61,720 nucleotides of DNA from Paraburkholderia dilworthii (GTDB lineage Bacteria > Pseudomonadota > Gammaproteobacteria > Burkholderiales > Burkholderiaceae): contig NZ_AWZT01000023.1 in NCBI RefSeq assembly GCF_000472525.1, forward strand, positions 43,935-105,654, read 5' to 3'. Below the pieces are notes generated by a model, which saw nothing but the letters and a program-made list of their open reading frames with translations, did not search any database and was not told the DNA's origin. Position numbers and translations under genes: made by a program. Each line of letters begins with the position of its first letter. The stretch's first letter is position 1. Positions 8,962-18,924 of the stretch are shown here, piece by piece.

Positions 8962-9603
8962 ATGCGCCAACCGCTCACAATCGACTTCGTCTCCGATATC
9001 GCGTGCCCCTGGTGCGCAATCGGCCTTTCCTCGCTGCACCTCGCGTTGTCCCGGCTGGGAGACGCGGTCGATGCGCAAATCGTCGTGCATCCATTCGAAC
9101 TGAATCCGCAGATGAGGCCCGAAGGCGAGGCGATTGTCGACTATCTGGGTAGGAAGTATGGGCGCACGCCCGAGCAGATTGAAGAGACGCAAGCAACAAT
9201 CCGCGAACGCGGCGCAAGCGTCGGCTTCGAGTTTGGTCCGCGCACGCATGTCTATAACACCTTCGACGCGCACCGCCTGTTGCATTGGGCCGGTCTCGAA
9301 GGTAAGCAGTTGCCGCTCAAGCTTGAATTGCTGCGCGCCTATCATTCGCTGGGCCGCGACCCGAGCAATCATGACGTGCTCGTCGAAGCAGCTCAGACGG
9401 TGGGGCTGGACGCCAACGCGGCGCGCAGCGTGCTGCAAAACGGCGACTACGCCGACGAAGTCCGCGCGGAAGAACACGAGTTCCAATCGCATGGCATTCA
9501 GTCAGTGCCGGCAATCATCTTCAATCGCCGCTATCTGGTAAGCGGCGGACAACCTGTCGAAACCTTCGAGCAGGTCATCCAGCAGATTCTCGCCGAAGCA
9601 TAA
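8962..9603 (+). CDS. DsbA-family oxidoreductase (FrnE-like)
   Basis: A 213-residue protein without a signal peptide. It starts at the ATG at 8962 behind TTAGGAAAGC. The thioredoxin-fold entry strand TIDFVSDIACPWCAIG carries the active CPWC. The helical insertion and the later cis-Pro segment QSVPAIIFN are in place. This is the cytoplasmic FrnE/2-hydroxychromene-isomerase-like branch of the DsbA family, thought to act in thiol-disulfide exchange during oxidative or metal stress. It stands alone between the SDR and the large propeller gene. Confidence 0.92.
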   Translation: MRQPLTIDFVSDIACPWCAIGLSSLHLALSRLGDAVDAQIVVHPFELNPQMRPEGEAIVDYLGRKYGRTPEQIEETQATIRERGASVGFEFGPRTHVYNTFDAHRLLHWAGLEGKQLPLKLELLRAYHSLGRDPSNHDVLVEAAQTVGLDANAARSVLQNGDYADEVRAEEHEFQSHGIQSVPAIIFNRRYLVSGGQPVETFEQVIQQILAEA

Positions 9604-9684
9604 CGCGGCACTATCGAACTCGAACGCCTGCGCACGAGCAGGCCGCTACGACGTAAACGAAGTACCGTCGGAGAACATGCGTCT

Positions 9685-11601
9685 ATGGTCACCAAACGAA
9701 TCCACGCCGCGTTGCTCGGCCTCGCGCTGATGGCGCTTGCCTGCGCGTGTCACGCGCAATACACGACCGACTGGCTCGCCAATACCTATGGCACGCTCGC
9801 GGCGCACGTCGGCAACGGCGCACGTTCGATGTGGGTCGCGCCCGACGGCGTGATTTATACATCGTCGTTGTGGGACGAGAACGAGGGCGGCGTTGCAATT
9901 TATCAGAACGGACAGAGCATCGGCTCGATCGGCACGCACGCGGATTTTCAGGGCAGCGCCATAACTGGAAATGCGACGTCGATTTTCACCGCGTTGCAGT
10001 ACAACAGGTCGTTCGGCAGCGGCTCCGTGGGGCGCTATAACCGTGCGACGAAAGCGCTCGAACTTCGTATCCCCGTGAGCGTATGGACCGGCATACCTCA
10101 CGCCGATGTCATTACCGGACTCGCCACGGCGGGCGCGCTGCTCTATGTCAGCGATTTTTACGGCAACCGTGTCCGCGTCTATACGACCGACGGGGTCTGG
10201 CAGCAAGACATTAGCGTATCCGGCCCCGGCGCACTTGCACTCGATAGTGCGGGTAATGTGTGGGTCGCGCGAAAAAGTGCGGGCGTCGTAGCCGAATTCA
10301 ATGCGGGCGGTGCGCCGTTGAATACGATCCAGATGCCCGCTGCATCGCGGCCGTCGGCACTGTATTTCGATGCGTCGACGGGACAGCTGATGGTCGGCGA
10401 CGAAGGTCCCGACATGAACATCAAGATCTACAACGTGGCAGGCACGCCGACGCTGGCCGGTACGTTCGGCATTCAGGGCGGCTATCTGGACCCGACCACG
10501 GGAATCAAAGGCCAGGTCGGCGACAAGCGCTTCACGCGTGTGGCCGGCATCGGTAAGGACGCAGTAGGCAATCTGTATGTGCTCAACAATCCGTGGGGTG
10601 GCGGCTGGGACGTCGGCCGCAATGGCCCGACCGATCTGCACGCATACGACAGCGCCGGCAATCTGAAATGGAAATTGCAGGCACTCAACTTCGAAGCAGT
10701 CGCGGCACCCGACCCATCGACAGATGGTGCGTGGTTTTACAGCGGCACGCACATTTATACGGGTAGCGCGGGCGGCACCTTCGTTGCCAATACCGTCGAT
10801 CCGTTCACGTATCCGTCAGACCCGCGCCTGAATATAAACGACACGCAGCGGGGGCAGCACTTCGGTCAACTCGTCAGCGTGGGAGGAAACCGTATTCTCG
10901 TTGCGTCAGGGCAGAACCCCGACACGTTCAACTTCTATCATTTCAACGCGGCAAGCGGCTACATTGCGATACCGGACGGGTCGATTCCCGGCCCCGCGTT
11001 CAATACAAACGTGAAGGTAACGGGGGGCTTTTGCATCGATAGCCGCGGTGACGTGTGGGCGGGTCTCGACAGAACGAATCATATCTATCATTATCCGCTC
11101 ACAGGTTTCGATGGAAATGGCAAACCGTTGTGGGGACCGGCAATCACGATTTCCATTCCGCTGAGTATCCGGCCGTTGACACGCATCATCTATTTGCCGG
11201 AGAGCGACACGATGATTCTTGCGCAAGGCGTTGCGGGCAGTTGGGACTGGACGGCTATTCAATCGCGCATCGAGGTCTATCAGGGCTGGAGTGCGGGCAA
11301 TACCACACGACCCCAGCAGGTGATCAAACTCACCAGCGCCAATCCAAAGTCGATTACGGCGGCCGGCAATTATCTATTCGTCGGGTACGTGCATACGGTG
11401 CCGAACATCGACGCATTTAATCTCACCACCGGCCAACTCGATACGACGCTGATCAACAATAGCCCCGGTACGGTGGATGTCGGCAACGATGTCGATTCCA
11501 TGTACGGGCTTCGAGCGTTTGTGCGGGCAAGCGGTGAATACGTCATCACGAAAGACAACTACAACGGGTCGAGCATTATCGTTCACCGCTGGACGCCGTG
11601 A
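9685..11601 (+). CDS. Large secreted beta-propeller protein, function unknown
   Basis: A 638-residue protein with a signal peptide (hydrophobic stretch LLGLALMALACACHA, cleavage near residue 24). The mature part is rich in NHL/SMP-30-like propeller blades, for example MWVAPDGVIYTSSLW, ALDSAGNVWVARKSAG, GKDAVGNLYVLNNPW and CIDSRGDVWAGLDR. No enzyme motif is recognised. It could be a periplasmic or extracellular binding or lyase-like propeller. It is followed by the small DUF2322 gene on the same strand after 78 bases. A cysteine pair (ACAC) just before the cleavage region might instead make it a lipoprotein, but a standard lipobox is not clear. Confidence 0.75.
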   Translation: MVTKRIHAALLGLALMALACACHAQYTTDWLANTYGTLAAHVGNGARSMWVAPDGVIYTSSLWDENEGGVAIYQNGQSIGSIGTHADFQGSAITGNATSIFTALQYNRSFGSGSVGRYNRATKALELRIPVSVWTGIPHADVITGLATAGALLYVSDFYGNRVRVYTTDGVWQQDISVSGPGALALDSAGNVWVARKSAGVVAEFNAGGAPLNTIQMPAASRPSALYFDASTGQLMVGDEGPDMNIKIYNVAGTPTLAGTFGIQGGYLDPTTGIKGQVGDKRFTRVAGIGKDAVGNLYVLNNPWGGGWDVGRNGPTDLHAYDSAGNLKWKLQALNFEAVAAPDPSTDGAWFYSGTHIYTGSAGGTFVANTVDPFTYPSDPRLNINDTQRGQHFGQLVSVGGNRILVASGQNPDTFNFYHFNAASGYIAIPDGSIPGPAFNTNVKVTGGFCIDSRGDVWAGLDRTNHIYHYPLTGFDGNGKPLWGPAITISIPLSIRPLTRIIYLPESDTMILAQGVAGSWDWTAIQSRIEVYQGWSAGNTTRPQQVIKLTSANPKSITAAGNYLFVGYVHTVPNIDAFNLTTGQLDTTLINNSPGTVDVGNDVDSMYGLRAFVRASGEYVITKDNYNGSSIIVHRWTP

Positions 11602-11679
11602 GCGGTGCGTTGCTGCAACAGGGCTATCGGATAAGATACGGCCCTCGTGGCAATTTACCTGCTTAAAGGAGTGGTTTCA

Positions 11680-12012
11680 GTGATTCAGCCGAGCAACGTA
11701 TTCAAGGAGAACCTTGCGCAAATGCCCGTGATCGACGGTATCGAGCGCATTGATCTGATCGACACGCACGGTGCAATCGTGGCAAGCATCGAGAACAAGC
11801 CGGGCAAGCAGGGCTCGCTCGCGGTGTACAACTATTTGCAGCACACTTTCGGCACGCTCGACGCCCACGCGGCCGAGCATGGTCTTGCGGTGTTCGGCGA
11901 ACATACCGCAGACGCACGCACTCGGCCCGGCGCTCATCCGAATGTGGATCATCTTCTCGCGATCGCAGCGGGCGCGCCGGCTTTGCGCATCGACGTTATT
12001 CCGGCGGCTTGA
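11680..12012 (+). CDS. DUF2322 family protein
   Basis: A 110-residue cytoplasmic protein. The start is taken as the GTG at 11680 because TTAAAGGAG stands at the right distance upstream; a GTG at 11647 would add 11 residues with no ribosome site. The sequence begins IQPSNVFKENLAQMP and contains the DUF2322 hallmarks NKPGKQGSLAVYNYL, HTADARTRPGAHPN and DHLLAI. The function of the family is unknown. It converges with the PepSY gene. A short GGGCC/GGCCC stem at 12036-12050 lies between the two stop codons and could end transcription. Confidence 0.85.
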   Translation: MIQPSNVFKENLAQMPVIDGIERIDLIDTHGAIVASIENKPGKQGSLAVYNYLQHTFGTLDAHAAEHGLAVFGEHTADARTRPGAHPNVDHLLAIAAGAPALRIDVIPAA

Positions 12013-12057
12013 ACGCTGCTGAACCAGGGCATTAAGGGCCGTGAAGGCCCACGCGTG

Positions 12058-13575
12058 TCACTGTTCCGCCGATTCGTACGGCGTAACGCGCTCACGCCGC
12101 GAAGCACGGCCAAAGAGTGCGCGGTCGCCGGCCCACACTGCCAGCAGCGTTGCGCCCATCAATGGAAAGACGACGCCGAGCAAGACAAGACCGGTTTTCC
12201 AGCCGCGCATCGGCGGTGCGACTCTTTCGCGTGAAGGCGCTCCGAGTGAGCGCTGCGGTCTGCGCTTCCACCACATTACGCAGCCGGTTACGGCCATCAT
12301 CGCGAGACCGAGCGAGATTGCGGCGCAGAGAATCTGGTTGGCGACGCCGAAGTAGCGGCCCATATGCAATGACGTGCCGTACGACACCGCTTTAGATACC
12401 GCGCCGTAGTCCGCATAGCGAATGTCCTTGAGCACCGTACCGCTGTACTGGTCGATGTAGATCGTGCGTTCCTTTTGCGGGTCGGCGGGGAAATACGACA
12501 AGGTGTATACGCCCGTCGCCGACGTAGGCAGGGCGATGGTGTAGCCGTTCGTCACACCGAGCGACGCGGCTTGCGCGACGATGCGTCCGAGCGGCAGCGG
12601 GCTCGCTGCGTTTGCATCGGCAGAGGTGGGCACTGGCGCATTGCCCACGGCCCACGGCGTTTGCGGCAGCGGCAGGTCGTCCATCACCATGCCGGGCATC
12701 GAGTCCTTCTGCGCCGCCTGTGCTTCGTGCTCAGCATGTGTTGCATGAGCTTCTGTTTCGCTTGGCGTCGCCGTCGTCTGGCCGCGTACCGCGGCAGGCA
12801 GTGCGGAGCGCAGCGGCAAGCCGCCCCATGTGCCAGGCGGCGCGCCCAGACTGGCTGCGGTCGCAAGCGCCTTGAACTGCTTGCCCCATGAGCCGGACCA
12901 CGGAAGACCCGTCAACACGAATGCGAGTGCACCGAGTGCGAGCCAGATGCCCATGACCGCGTGAACGCTTTTCCAAAGCGGACGGCCCGTCAGCGTGAGG
13001 CGCGGCACCAGCGCATCGCGTGTTCGCATTGCTCCGCGAGGCCACCACAATGCAACGCCTGTGCCGATCATCACGAGCGTCCAGCATGCGGCGAGTTCCA
13101 TCAGCAACTCGCCCGGCTTGCCGAGCAACAGCTTGCGATGAAGCATCCGGTCGAGCTGCATGAAGCGATGCTCGACGCTCAGCGTGCCGAGCACTTCTCC
13201 GTTATACGGGTTCAGATAGACGCTCTGCCTGTTTCCATCCGCGAGACGGAAGATGAATTCCGTGCTGCGCTCAGGCGCGTCTGGGATAACGGCGGTCACG
13301 GCAGTGGCATTGGTCGGCATCGCAGCACGCGCTCGCGCAAGCAGCACGTCGTCGGGCGCGCGTGGCGCGCCTTTGGATTCAACGACGAGAAGCTGCGGAT
13401 AGAGCAGCGGTTCGATCTGCGGTTGAAAGCAGTACAGCGTGCCGGTTATCGCTAGTACGATGAGAAACGGCATCACGAACAGTCCGGCATAGAAATGCCA
13501 TCGCCACAGGGTGCGATAGCCGCTACTGTTGGCCGTCGAGCCCGATGCGGCGTTATGTTGGACGATGGTGGACAT
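12058..13575 (-). CDS. PepSY-associated TM protein with His/Met-rich periplasmic insert
   Basis: A 505-residue inner-membrane protein of the PepSY-TM (iron-regulated membrane protein) family. TM1 is at about 20-45 (WHFYAGLFVMPFLIVLAITG), with further helices near 165-185 and 210-235 and two near the C-terminus. PepSY-type periplasmic segments lie between them, for example YLNPYNGEVLGTL and YIDQYSGTVLKDI. A loop at about 265-295 holds HATHAEHEAQ and DSMPGMVMDD, residues suited to metal binding. The ATG at 13575 follows AGGAGGATTTG; six extra codons are possible upstream. It is the third gene of a DUF2946 / TonB receptor / PepSY run, which suggests a role in reducing or moving a metal taken up by the receptor. 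Confidence 0.88.
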   Translation of the reverse strand: MSTIVQHNAASGSTANSSGYRTLWRWHFYAGLFVMPFLIVLAITGTLYCFQPQIEPLLYPQLLVVESKGAPRAPDDVLLARARAAMPTNATAVTAVIPDAPERSTEFIFRLADGNRQSVYLNPYNGEVLGTLSVEHRFMQLDRMLHRKLLLGKPGELLMELAACWTLVMIGTGVALWWPRGAMRTRDALVPRLTLTGRPLWKSVHAVMGIWLALGALAFVLTGLPWSGSWGKQFKALATAASLGAPPGTWGGLPLRSALPAAVRGQTTATPSETEAHATHAEHEAQAAQKDSMPGMVMDDLPLPQTPWAVGNAPVPTSADANAASPLPLGRIVAQAASLGVTNGYTIALPTSATGVYTLSYFPADPQKERTIYIDQYSGTVLKDIRYADYGAVSKAVSYGTSLHMGRYFGVANQILCAAISLGLAMMAVTGCVMWWKRRPQRSLGAPSRERVAPPMRGWKTGLVLLGVVFPLMGATLLAVWAGDRALFGRASRRERVTPYESAEQ

Positions 13576-13632
13576 CAAATCCTCCTGAAGCAAAAATGAT
13601 CTGGTTCTTCCGGCTTTGCATGGAGCCGCGCA

Positions 13633-16065
13633 TTACATGCGCAGCTTCGCTTCCACGTAGAAGGTCCGGCCCGGATAGGGGTGATAGACGAAGTAGCGCG
13701 CATCGAAAATGTTATCGACGCCAATGCCCACTTCGCTCAGCCTGGTCGGCTTGAACGTGAACTTCGCGTCCGCCACGGTGTACGAGCTCGTGCCGCCGAA
13801 TACGTCCGGATTCGTGTCCGTGTTGGTGAGCGTGTTGTATTGGCGACCGGAATAGCGCGCAGCAAGCGTCAGTGCCGCACGCTCGTCGAAGCGATAGGTC
13901 GCTGCAATATTCGCGCGCCACAATGGAATGCGATAAAAGTACTTACCGACGCTCGCGGGGTTTTGTGCGTTGGCAATGATCTTCGACTGCGTATAAGCGA
14001 CGCTCGCAAGCAGATCGAGTCCACGCACGAATACGTTCTCGCCCGCATAACTTGTTTCGACGCCTCGCGAGCGCACCTTGCCGATGTTCTGGAAGTTCGT
14101 CACGCTTGGAATCACGGTCGTATCGGTCTGACTGAAGATCGTGTTCTTCACGTCGTCCTGAAAGAGCGAGAAGCGGAAGATGCCGTTCCAGTGCGCCCAT
14201 TCGGCAGTCAGTTCTTTGGAGAGATCGTCCTCCGGTTGCAGATTGGGGTTGTTATTGACGATTGACGAGCCATTGATTTGTCCCTGGAACAATTCGCTGA
14301 CGGTCGGGAAGCGATACGCGCGGCCAAGTGAAGCGCGCAACGTTAATTCGTCGCTGACGTCGAATGAAAGCGAAGCTTTCGGGGAGAAGTGCCGCTGACT
14401 GGCGTCGCTCAGCCCAATGGTGGTGCCGGGCGTGGCCTGCGAGCCGTCGTACGCACGCCAGTCTTCGTAACGCACGCCGTACACGAACTTCCAGCGCGGC
14501 AGGAAGCGCCACGCATCTTGCGCGTAGAGCGCCTGAGTCTGGGTCTTGCCGGCGAATGCATTGGCGAACGAAGCGGCTGCGCCATCGCGCCAGTTGAGCG
14601 TCGAATAGCTTTCGTTGTCGAGAAAGTAATTGTCGTAGTGATAGCCGAAACTCAGCGCGTGATTCGCGAGTCCAGCCTGCATCGACGCGGGTGTGTACGT
14701 GGTTCGCAGGTCGAGCGTTTTCCAGCCGGTGCCGTCGCCGAAAGTGACGGTGCCCGCGCCATTGCCGGGCGCGCCGGAATTCGCGAGACGCGCGACACTA
14801 TTGCCGACGTCGTAATAGGAAACGATCGCCTCGCCATTCCAGCCCGTCGCGTTGCGCGTTTTCAACGACACGCCGTACAACCAGTTCTCGCTATGCCCGA
14901 GGCTCGGCGCGAACGCAGCTGCCGGAACGGTGTACTCGTAGCCGTCTATGGCTATCTTGCCGCCATACACCGGGTTGCCGTTCGCGTCGCGCAAAAAGCT
15001 CGACGTCTGGCTGTTATACGTTTGATGCCAATAGCCCAGCGTGAAACCGCCTTGCAGTGTCGGCGTGAAGTCGTACTGCATCTTCAGCTTGAACTGGTCT
15101 TGCACCGTGTGCTCGATGCCTTCACCGTTGATGCCGAGTATGGCAGTCGGCGTATTGGTCTGGTTGTTGTAGAAGTAGGCGCCCGTCACGGGTGTATCGC
15201 CGGCTTTCGCCGGCGTGCTCGACTTCGCAAGCGTTGCAAACTGCAACGGCTGGCTCGTGTTCTCCAGATGGTTCACACCCAGCAAATACGAGAATTTGCC
15301 GATTCGGTCGCCGATCGAAGCGCTCGCTTCGCTGCCGTTGAAGTTACGGTTCACGCCGTACAGACTGAAATGCTGCGTGAATGCTTTCACGTCGGCTTCG
15401 GCTTCGAACTTCTTCGGCATGCGCGTGCTGATCAGCACCGTTGCGCCAAGCGAATTGCCCGGGTATAGCGCGGAATATGGGCCGTAAATCACATCGACTT
15501 GCTGGATCTCGTCGGGAAACACCATCGACCAGCGCGGCGGAAAAGAATAGCTATTGCCGAGCAGATTGCTCAGCAGCAGGCCGTCCGCATAGACGAGACC
15601 GCGCGCGCTTTGCGTGTTGCTGGTGCCGCGCACAGCGATGATCGAATTGAGGTCACCGATAAAACGCTTGCGAACCGCGAGGTTCGGCATGTACTTCAAA
15701 ACATCTTCTGTATTGACGACGTTCCAGTTGGAGAATTGATAGCGCGTGACCGTCTCGACCGTGGCGGGCAAATTTGGATCGACGGCACGCGTGGCAGCAG
15801 TCTCGTTTGCAGTGCCATTCGCGCTCACCCTCACAGCGGGCAGCGTCGTATCGGCGCTGACCGTTTCGGCGTGAACGGGCGACGCTGCCAACGTCGTCAA
15901 CCCGGTCACAGCGGCCGGGAACAATGCGGGCAAATACGACAGAAAGGAAGCCTGAGGCAACCGTGAAAATATAAAACGGCGATAGGCGCGGACGGCATGA
16001 TGCGTATCGGCGCCACGGTCTAAGCGGGCGCGAGCGGACAGCCTTCGCAATGCGAAGATGAACAT
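13633..16065 (-). CDS. TonB-dependent outer-membrane receptor (probable copper or other metal receptor)
   Basis: An 810-residue receptor with an unusually long basic N-terminal leader before a signal-like stretch ending SPVHA near residue 67. A TonB-box-like LPAVRVSAN follows, then the plug domain (VNTEDVLKYMPNLAVRKRF, QVDVIYGPYSALYPGNSLGA) and a 22-strand type barrel ending GRTFYVEAKLRM. The ATG at 16065 follows AAGGAAACTGTC. The neighbouring DUF2946 and PepSY genes are typical partners of copper-type receptors; no siderophore synthesis gene is present. Substrate is inferred from context only. Confidence 0.9.
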   Translation of the reverse strand: MFIFALRRLSARARLDRGADTHHAVRAYRRFIFSRLPQASFLSYLPALFPAAVTGLTTLAASPVHAETVSADTTLPAVRVSANGTANETAATRAVDPNLPATVETVTRYQFSNWNVVNTEDVLKYMPNLAVRKRFIGDLNSIIAVRGTSNTQSARGLVYADGLLLSNLLGNSYSFPPRWSMVFPDEIQQVDVIYGPYSALYPGNSLGATVLISTRMPKKFEAEADVKAFTQHFSLYGVNRNFNGSEASASIGDRIGKFSYLLGVNHLENTSQPLQFATLAKSSTPAKAGDTPVTGAYFYNNQTNTPTAILGINGEGIEHTVQDQFKLKMQYDFTPTLQGGFTLGYWHQTYNSQTSSFLRDANGNPVYGGKIAIDGYEYTVPAAAFAPSLGHSENWLYGVSLKTRNATGWNGEAIVSYYDVGNSVARLANSGAPGNGAGTVTFGDGTGWKTLDLRTTYTPASMQAGLANHALSFGYHYDNYFLDNESYSTLNWRDGAAASFANAFAGKTQTQALYAQDAWRFLPRWKFVYGVRYEDWRAYDGSQATPGTTIGLSDASQRHFSPKASLSFDVSDELTLRASLGRAYRFPTVSELFQGQINGSSIVNNNPNLQPEDDLSKELTAEWAHWNGIFRFSLFQDDVKNTIFSQTDTTVIPSVTNFQNIGKVRSRGVETSYAGENVFVRGLDLLASVAYTQSKIIANAQNPASVGKYFYRIPLWRANIAATYRFDERAALTLAARYSGRQYNTLTNTDTNPDVFGGTSSYTVADAKFTFKPTRLSEVGIGVDNIFDARYFVYHPYPGRTFYVEAKLRM

Positions 16066-16156
16066 GACAGTTTCCTTGATGCATTGAACGGTCGATCGCG
16101 CGCGCCGTCGACGGATGCGACGAATGCAGCCAATGCGCGATCAGGAACAACGGCGA

Positions 16157-16558
16157 TCAGGAAACGACGGGCGGTGCTCTGGGGCGTCCTGAAGGAAACG
16201 CGCCGAGTGGTGTGAAGCGGGTGGAGAGAGTAGGCGGTGCAGTGCCTGCGATCGCGACGGCAAGCGGCGCTGGCGTTGCCGCAACGGCGGGCATTGCCAC
16301 GTGATGCTGGAGCAGATGGCAGTAACCGCAAGCACCGAATGCGTCGTCGTGGCTGAGATGGACGGCCGTTGCATCAGCATGGCCGGCATGATTTGCCGCG
16401 CCGGGCTGCACCGATTGCAACGCCGAACACAGCGCGGCGATCGGCTCGTCCGCGCGGTTGGACACCAGCATCTGACTCACGACCGGCGCGAACACGACGA
16501 GCCACATGGCGACGAGGCCAAGCCAGGCGGTCAGGCGGTTGCGGGAACGTGGAGTCAT
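16157..16558 (-). CDS. DUF2946 family membrane-anchored protein
   Basis: About 133 residues from the ATG at 16558. Alternative upstream starts at 16570 (ATG) and 16600 (GTG) have no better ribosome site. After a basic N-terminus, a single hydrophobic helix (AWLGLVAMWLVVFAPVVSQ) precedes a periplasmic part containing the family motif FGACGYCHLLQHH and several other histidines, then a hydrophobic alanine-rich stretch. DUF2946 proteins are commonly encoded with TonB-dependent copper receptors. The Cys-x-x-Cys-His cluster is a plausible copper site. It is first in the run and 91 bases ahead of the receptor gene. Confidence 0.82.
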   Translation of the reverse strand: MTPRSRNRLTAWLGLVAMWLVVFAPVVSQMLVSNRADEPIAALCSALQSVQPGAANHAGHADATAVHLSHDDAFGACGYCHLLQHHVAMPAVAATPAPLAVAIAGTAPPTLSTRFTPLGAFPSGRPRAPPVVS

Positions 16559-16770
16559 GGCGATGAGCATGGAAACGCGGGCGATTCTAGCACTGCTCAC
16601 CGGTTTTTTCTGCCTGATCCCGGCTATGACGGCGGATTGACGGTGTAAATCGGCTCATTTCCCGCCGTTACAATCGCGCCGGATCGCTTAATCTGCGTGG
16701 TACATGTTGGCTTTCGTGCAACACGGGCGGTCCGTTGCACGGACGCCAGACCTGCAACCGTACCCGACTC

Positions 16771-18921
16771 ATGACTCTCACGCAGACGCTCGCTTCTTCG
16801 ATTACCCAACTGAACCTGCAGGCGATAGCGTTCTATTCAGCGGATGACTTTGCCGCGGCTTTATCGACGGTAATGCCGGTGATCGAGCGCGACGAAAGCG
16901 CGCTGGACGATGCAACGATTCAGGCAATGGCCGACGCGCTCAACATCGCGGGAGCCTCTTCATGCCGTCTCGGCAAGCCCGACGATGCGGAGCGTTACTG
17001 GCGCCGATGTTTGCGCATGATGCCCGGCTGCGCCGAGGTGTATGAGAGTTTCGGTGCACTGTTGAAAGCGCAGGGACGTTTATCCGCGGCGAAGGCGATC
17101 TATCGGCAACTGATCGCACTGCGGCCCGAGCACGCGGACGCTCACAATCAGCTGGGCGCGGTGCTCTATGCGCAGGGCTATCATGAAGATGCGGAAGCCT
17201 CGTACCGCAGGGCGCTCACACTTCGCCCCGAGCACGCCGAGGTGCACTATAACCACGGCGTGGTCCTGCACGCGCTGCGGCGTCTGCATGATGCCGAAGC
17301 GGCTTATCGTCAGACGCTCGTCAGATTGCCGGCGCATGCGCAAGCGCACAACAATCTCGGCAACGTGCTGATGGATCTCGGACGCATCGAGCAAGCGGAT
17401 GCCGCTTATCGCGAGGCGCTCACGATCAGGCCGCAATATCCGGAAGCATTGAACAACCTCGCGGGGGCGTTGAGAGCGGCGCGGCGCCTGACCGAAGCCG
17501 AACTCGCGTGCCGGCTCGCATTGGCCATGCGCCCGGATTACGCAGAAGCGCACGTGAACCTCGGCGCGACACTGGCCGATCTGGAGCGTCTGGCCGAAGC
17601 CGAGGCGGCGTACCGCAAGGCAATCGCCGTTCGCGCCGATTACGCCGAGGCCTATTACAACCTCGGCATCGCGCTCTTCAAACTCGAACGTCTGGACGAG
17701 GCCGTTGCCGCCTACCGCGAAGCGGTTCGCCTGAGTCCCGCCATTGCGCCCGCGCATAACAACCTCGGCTGCGCGCTGCGCTTGCTAGACCGTTTGCCCG
17801 AAGCTGTCGAAGCCTTCGAACAGGCGCTCGGCGTTTGTCCCGATCTGGCCGAAGCGCATTACAACCTCGGCGCAGCCCTCGCGCAACTCAAGCGCTTACC
17901 CGAAGCGGAGAGCGCATATCGTCGCGCGCTTGCGCTGCGGGCCGATTACGGCGATGCCCGCTTCGGGCTGGCGGTGCTGCTGCTCGGCATGGGGCGCTTC
18001 GAAGAAGGCTGGCGGCTTTACGAATGCCGCTACCGGCAAACCGGCTTTGTGCATCGGCAGACTGCGCAGAGACTGAGTTGTTCGCAGTGGCAGGGCGATG
18101 CGCTATCGGGGCGATCGTTGCTCGTCTGGCAGGAAGACGGTCTCGGCGATATGCTTCAGTTCAGCCGCTATTTCGCGTTGCTCAAGGCGCAGGGCGCCGC
18201 GCTTATCGCGTTTGCATGCGCGCCTGCGCTGCACAGGTTGATGGCTGGCGTCGACGGCATCGATGCCGTGCTCGATCACGACACGGCCGCGGCAGGCTCG
18301 TCCAATTACGACTGCTGGACGAGCCTGCTGAGCGCGCCGCTGCATTTGCGCACGACTGTCGACACGATTCCGCGACCTGTTCGGCTCACGGCGAATCCGT
18401 CGCCCGCCGAACGATGGCGGCCGTTGCTCGACGCGCTGCCGCCGGGTCGCAAGATCGGGCTCGTATGGAAGGGCAACGCGAAGCATCATAACGACGCTAA
18501 CCGTTCCATACCCTCGCTCGCGACGCTTGCGCCGCTGTGGAGGGTGGCCGGCGTGAGCTTCGTGAGTCTGCAGAAAGGGCAGGGCGAGGACGAAGCGCAT
18601 AACCCGCCTGCCGCTCAGCCGTTGCTTCACGTAGGATCGATGGTAAGCGATCTGGCCGACAGCGCCGCGATCATCGGGCAACTCGATCTGGTGATTTGCG
18701 TCGATACGTCGACCGCGCATCTCGCTGCGTCACTAGGCAAACCGTGCTGGGTGATGCTGCCGGAAAAAGATGTCGACTGGCGCTGGATGCACGAGCGCAG
18801 CGATTCGCCGTGGTATCCGCACACGCTGCGGCTATTTCGCCGCGAGCGAGGCGAGGACTGGGCGGTGGCTGTTGAGAGAGTGACACAGGCGTGCGTTGCG
18901 CGATTCGGTGCGCGCGATTAA
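16771..18921 (+). CDS. TPR-repeat protein with C-terminal glycosyltransferase-like domain
   Basis: A 716-residue protein. Residues about 60-420 are roughly ten tandem tetratricopeptide repeats with the recurring pattern AEAHYNLGAALAQLKRLPEAE. Residues about 430-710 form a GT-B-like domain with CVDTSTAHLAASLGKPCW, typical of ADP-heptose-transferase-like and SPINDLY-type proteins. It may glycosylate proteins or act in surface polysaccharide or flagellin modification; no neighbour identifies the target. The start is the ATG at 16771. A TTG 36 bases upstream is in frame but less likely. It is divergent from the DUF2946 gene. Confidence 0.87.
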   Translation: MTLTQTLASSITQLNLQAIAFYSADDFAAALSTVMPVIERDESALDDATIQAMADALNIAGASSCRLGKPDDAERYWRRCLRMMPGCAEVYESFGALLKAQGRLSAAKAIYRQLIALRPEHADAHNQLGAVLYAQGYHEDAEASYRRALTLRPEHAEVHYNHGVVLHALRRLHDAEAAYRQTLVRLPAHAQAHNNLGNVLMDLGRIEQADAAYREALTIRPQYPEALNNLAGALRAARRLTEAELACRLALAMRPDYAEAHVNLGATLADLERLAEAEAAYRKAIAVRADYAEAYYNLGIALFKLERLDEAVAAYREAVRLSPAIAPAHNNLGCALRLLDRLPEAVEAFEQALGVCPDLAEAHYNLGAALAQLKRLPEAESAYRRALALRADYGDARFGLAVLLLGMGRFEEGWRLYECRYRQTGFVHRQTAQRLSCSQWQGDALSGRSLLVWQEDGLGDMLQFSRYFALLKAQGAALIAFACAPALHRLMAGVDGIDAVLDHDTAAAGSSNYDCWTSLLSAPLHLRTTVDTIPRPVRLTANPSPAERWRPLLDALPPGRKIGLVWKGNAKHHNDANRSIPSLATLAPLWRVAGVSFVSLQKGQGEDEAHNPPAAQPLLHVGSMVSDLADSAAIIGQLDLVICVDTSTAHLAASLGKPCWVMLPEKDVDWRWMHERSDSPWYPHTLRLFRRERGEDWAVAVERVTQACVARFGARD

Positions 18922-18924
18922 CCG

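Noticed and set aside
9646..10752. Long minus-strand open frame (368 codons) opposite the secreted propeller gene
   Set aside because: It is antisense to a clearly coding gene with signal peptide and propeller repeats; no protein-family motif is visible in it.
12036..12050. GGGCC/GGCCC stem between the DUF2322 and PepSY genes as an intrinsic terminator
   Set aside because: Only five base pairs and no T-run; mentioned in the gene entry but not called as a terminator.
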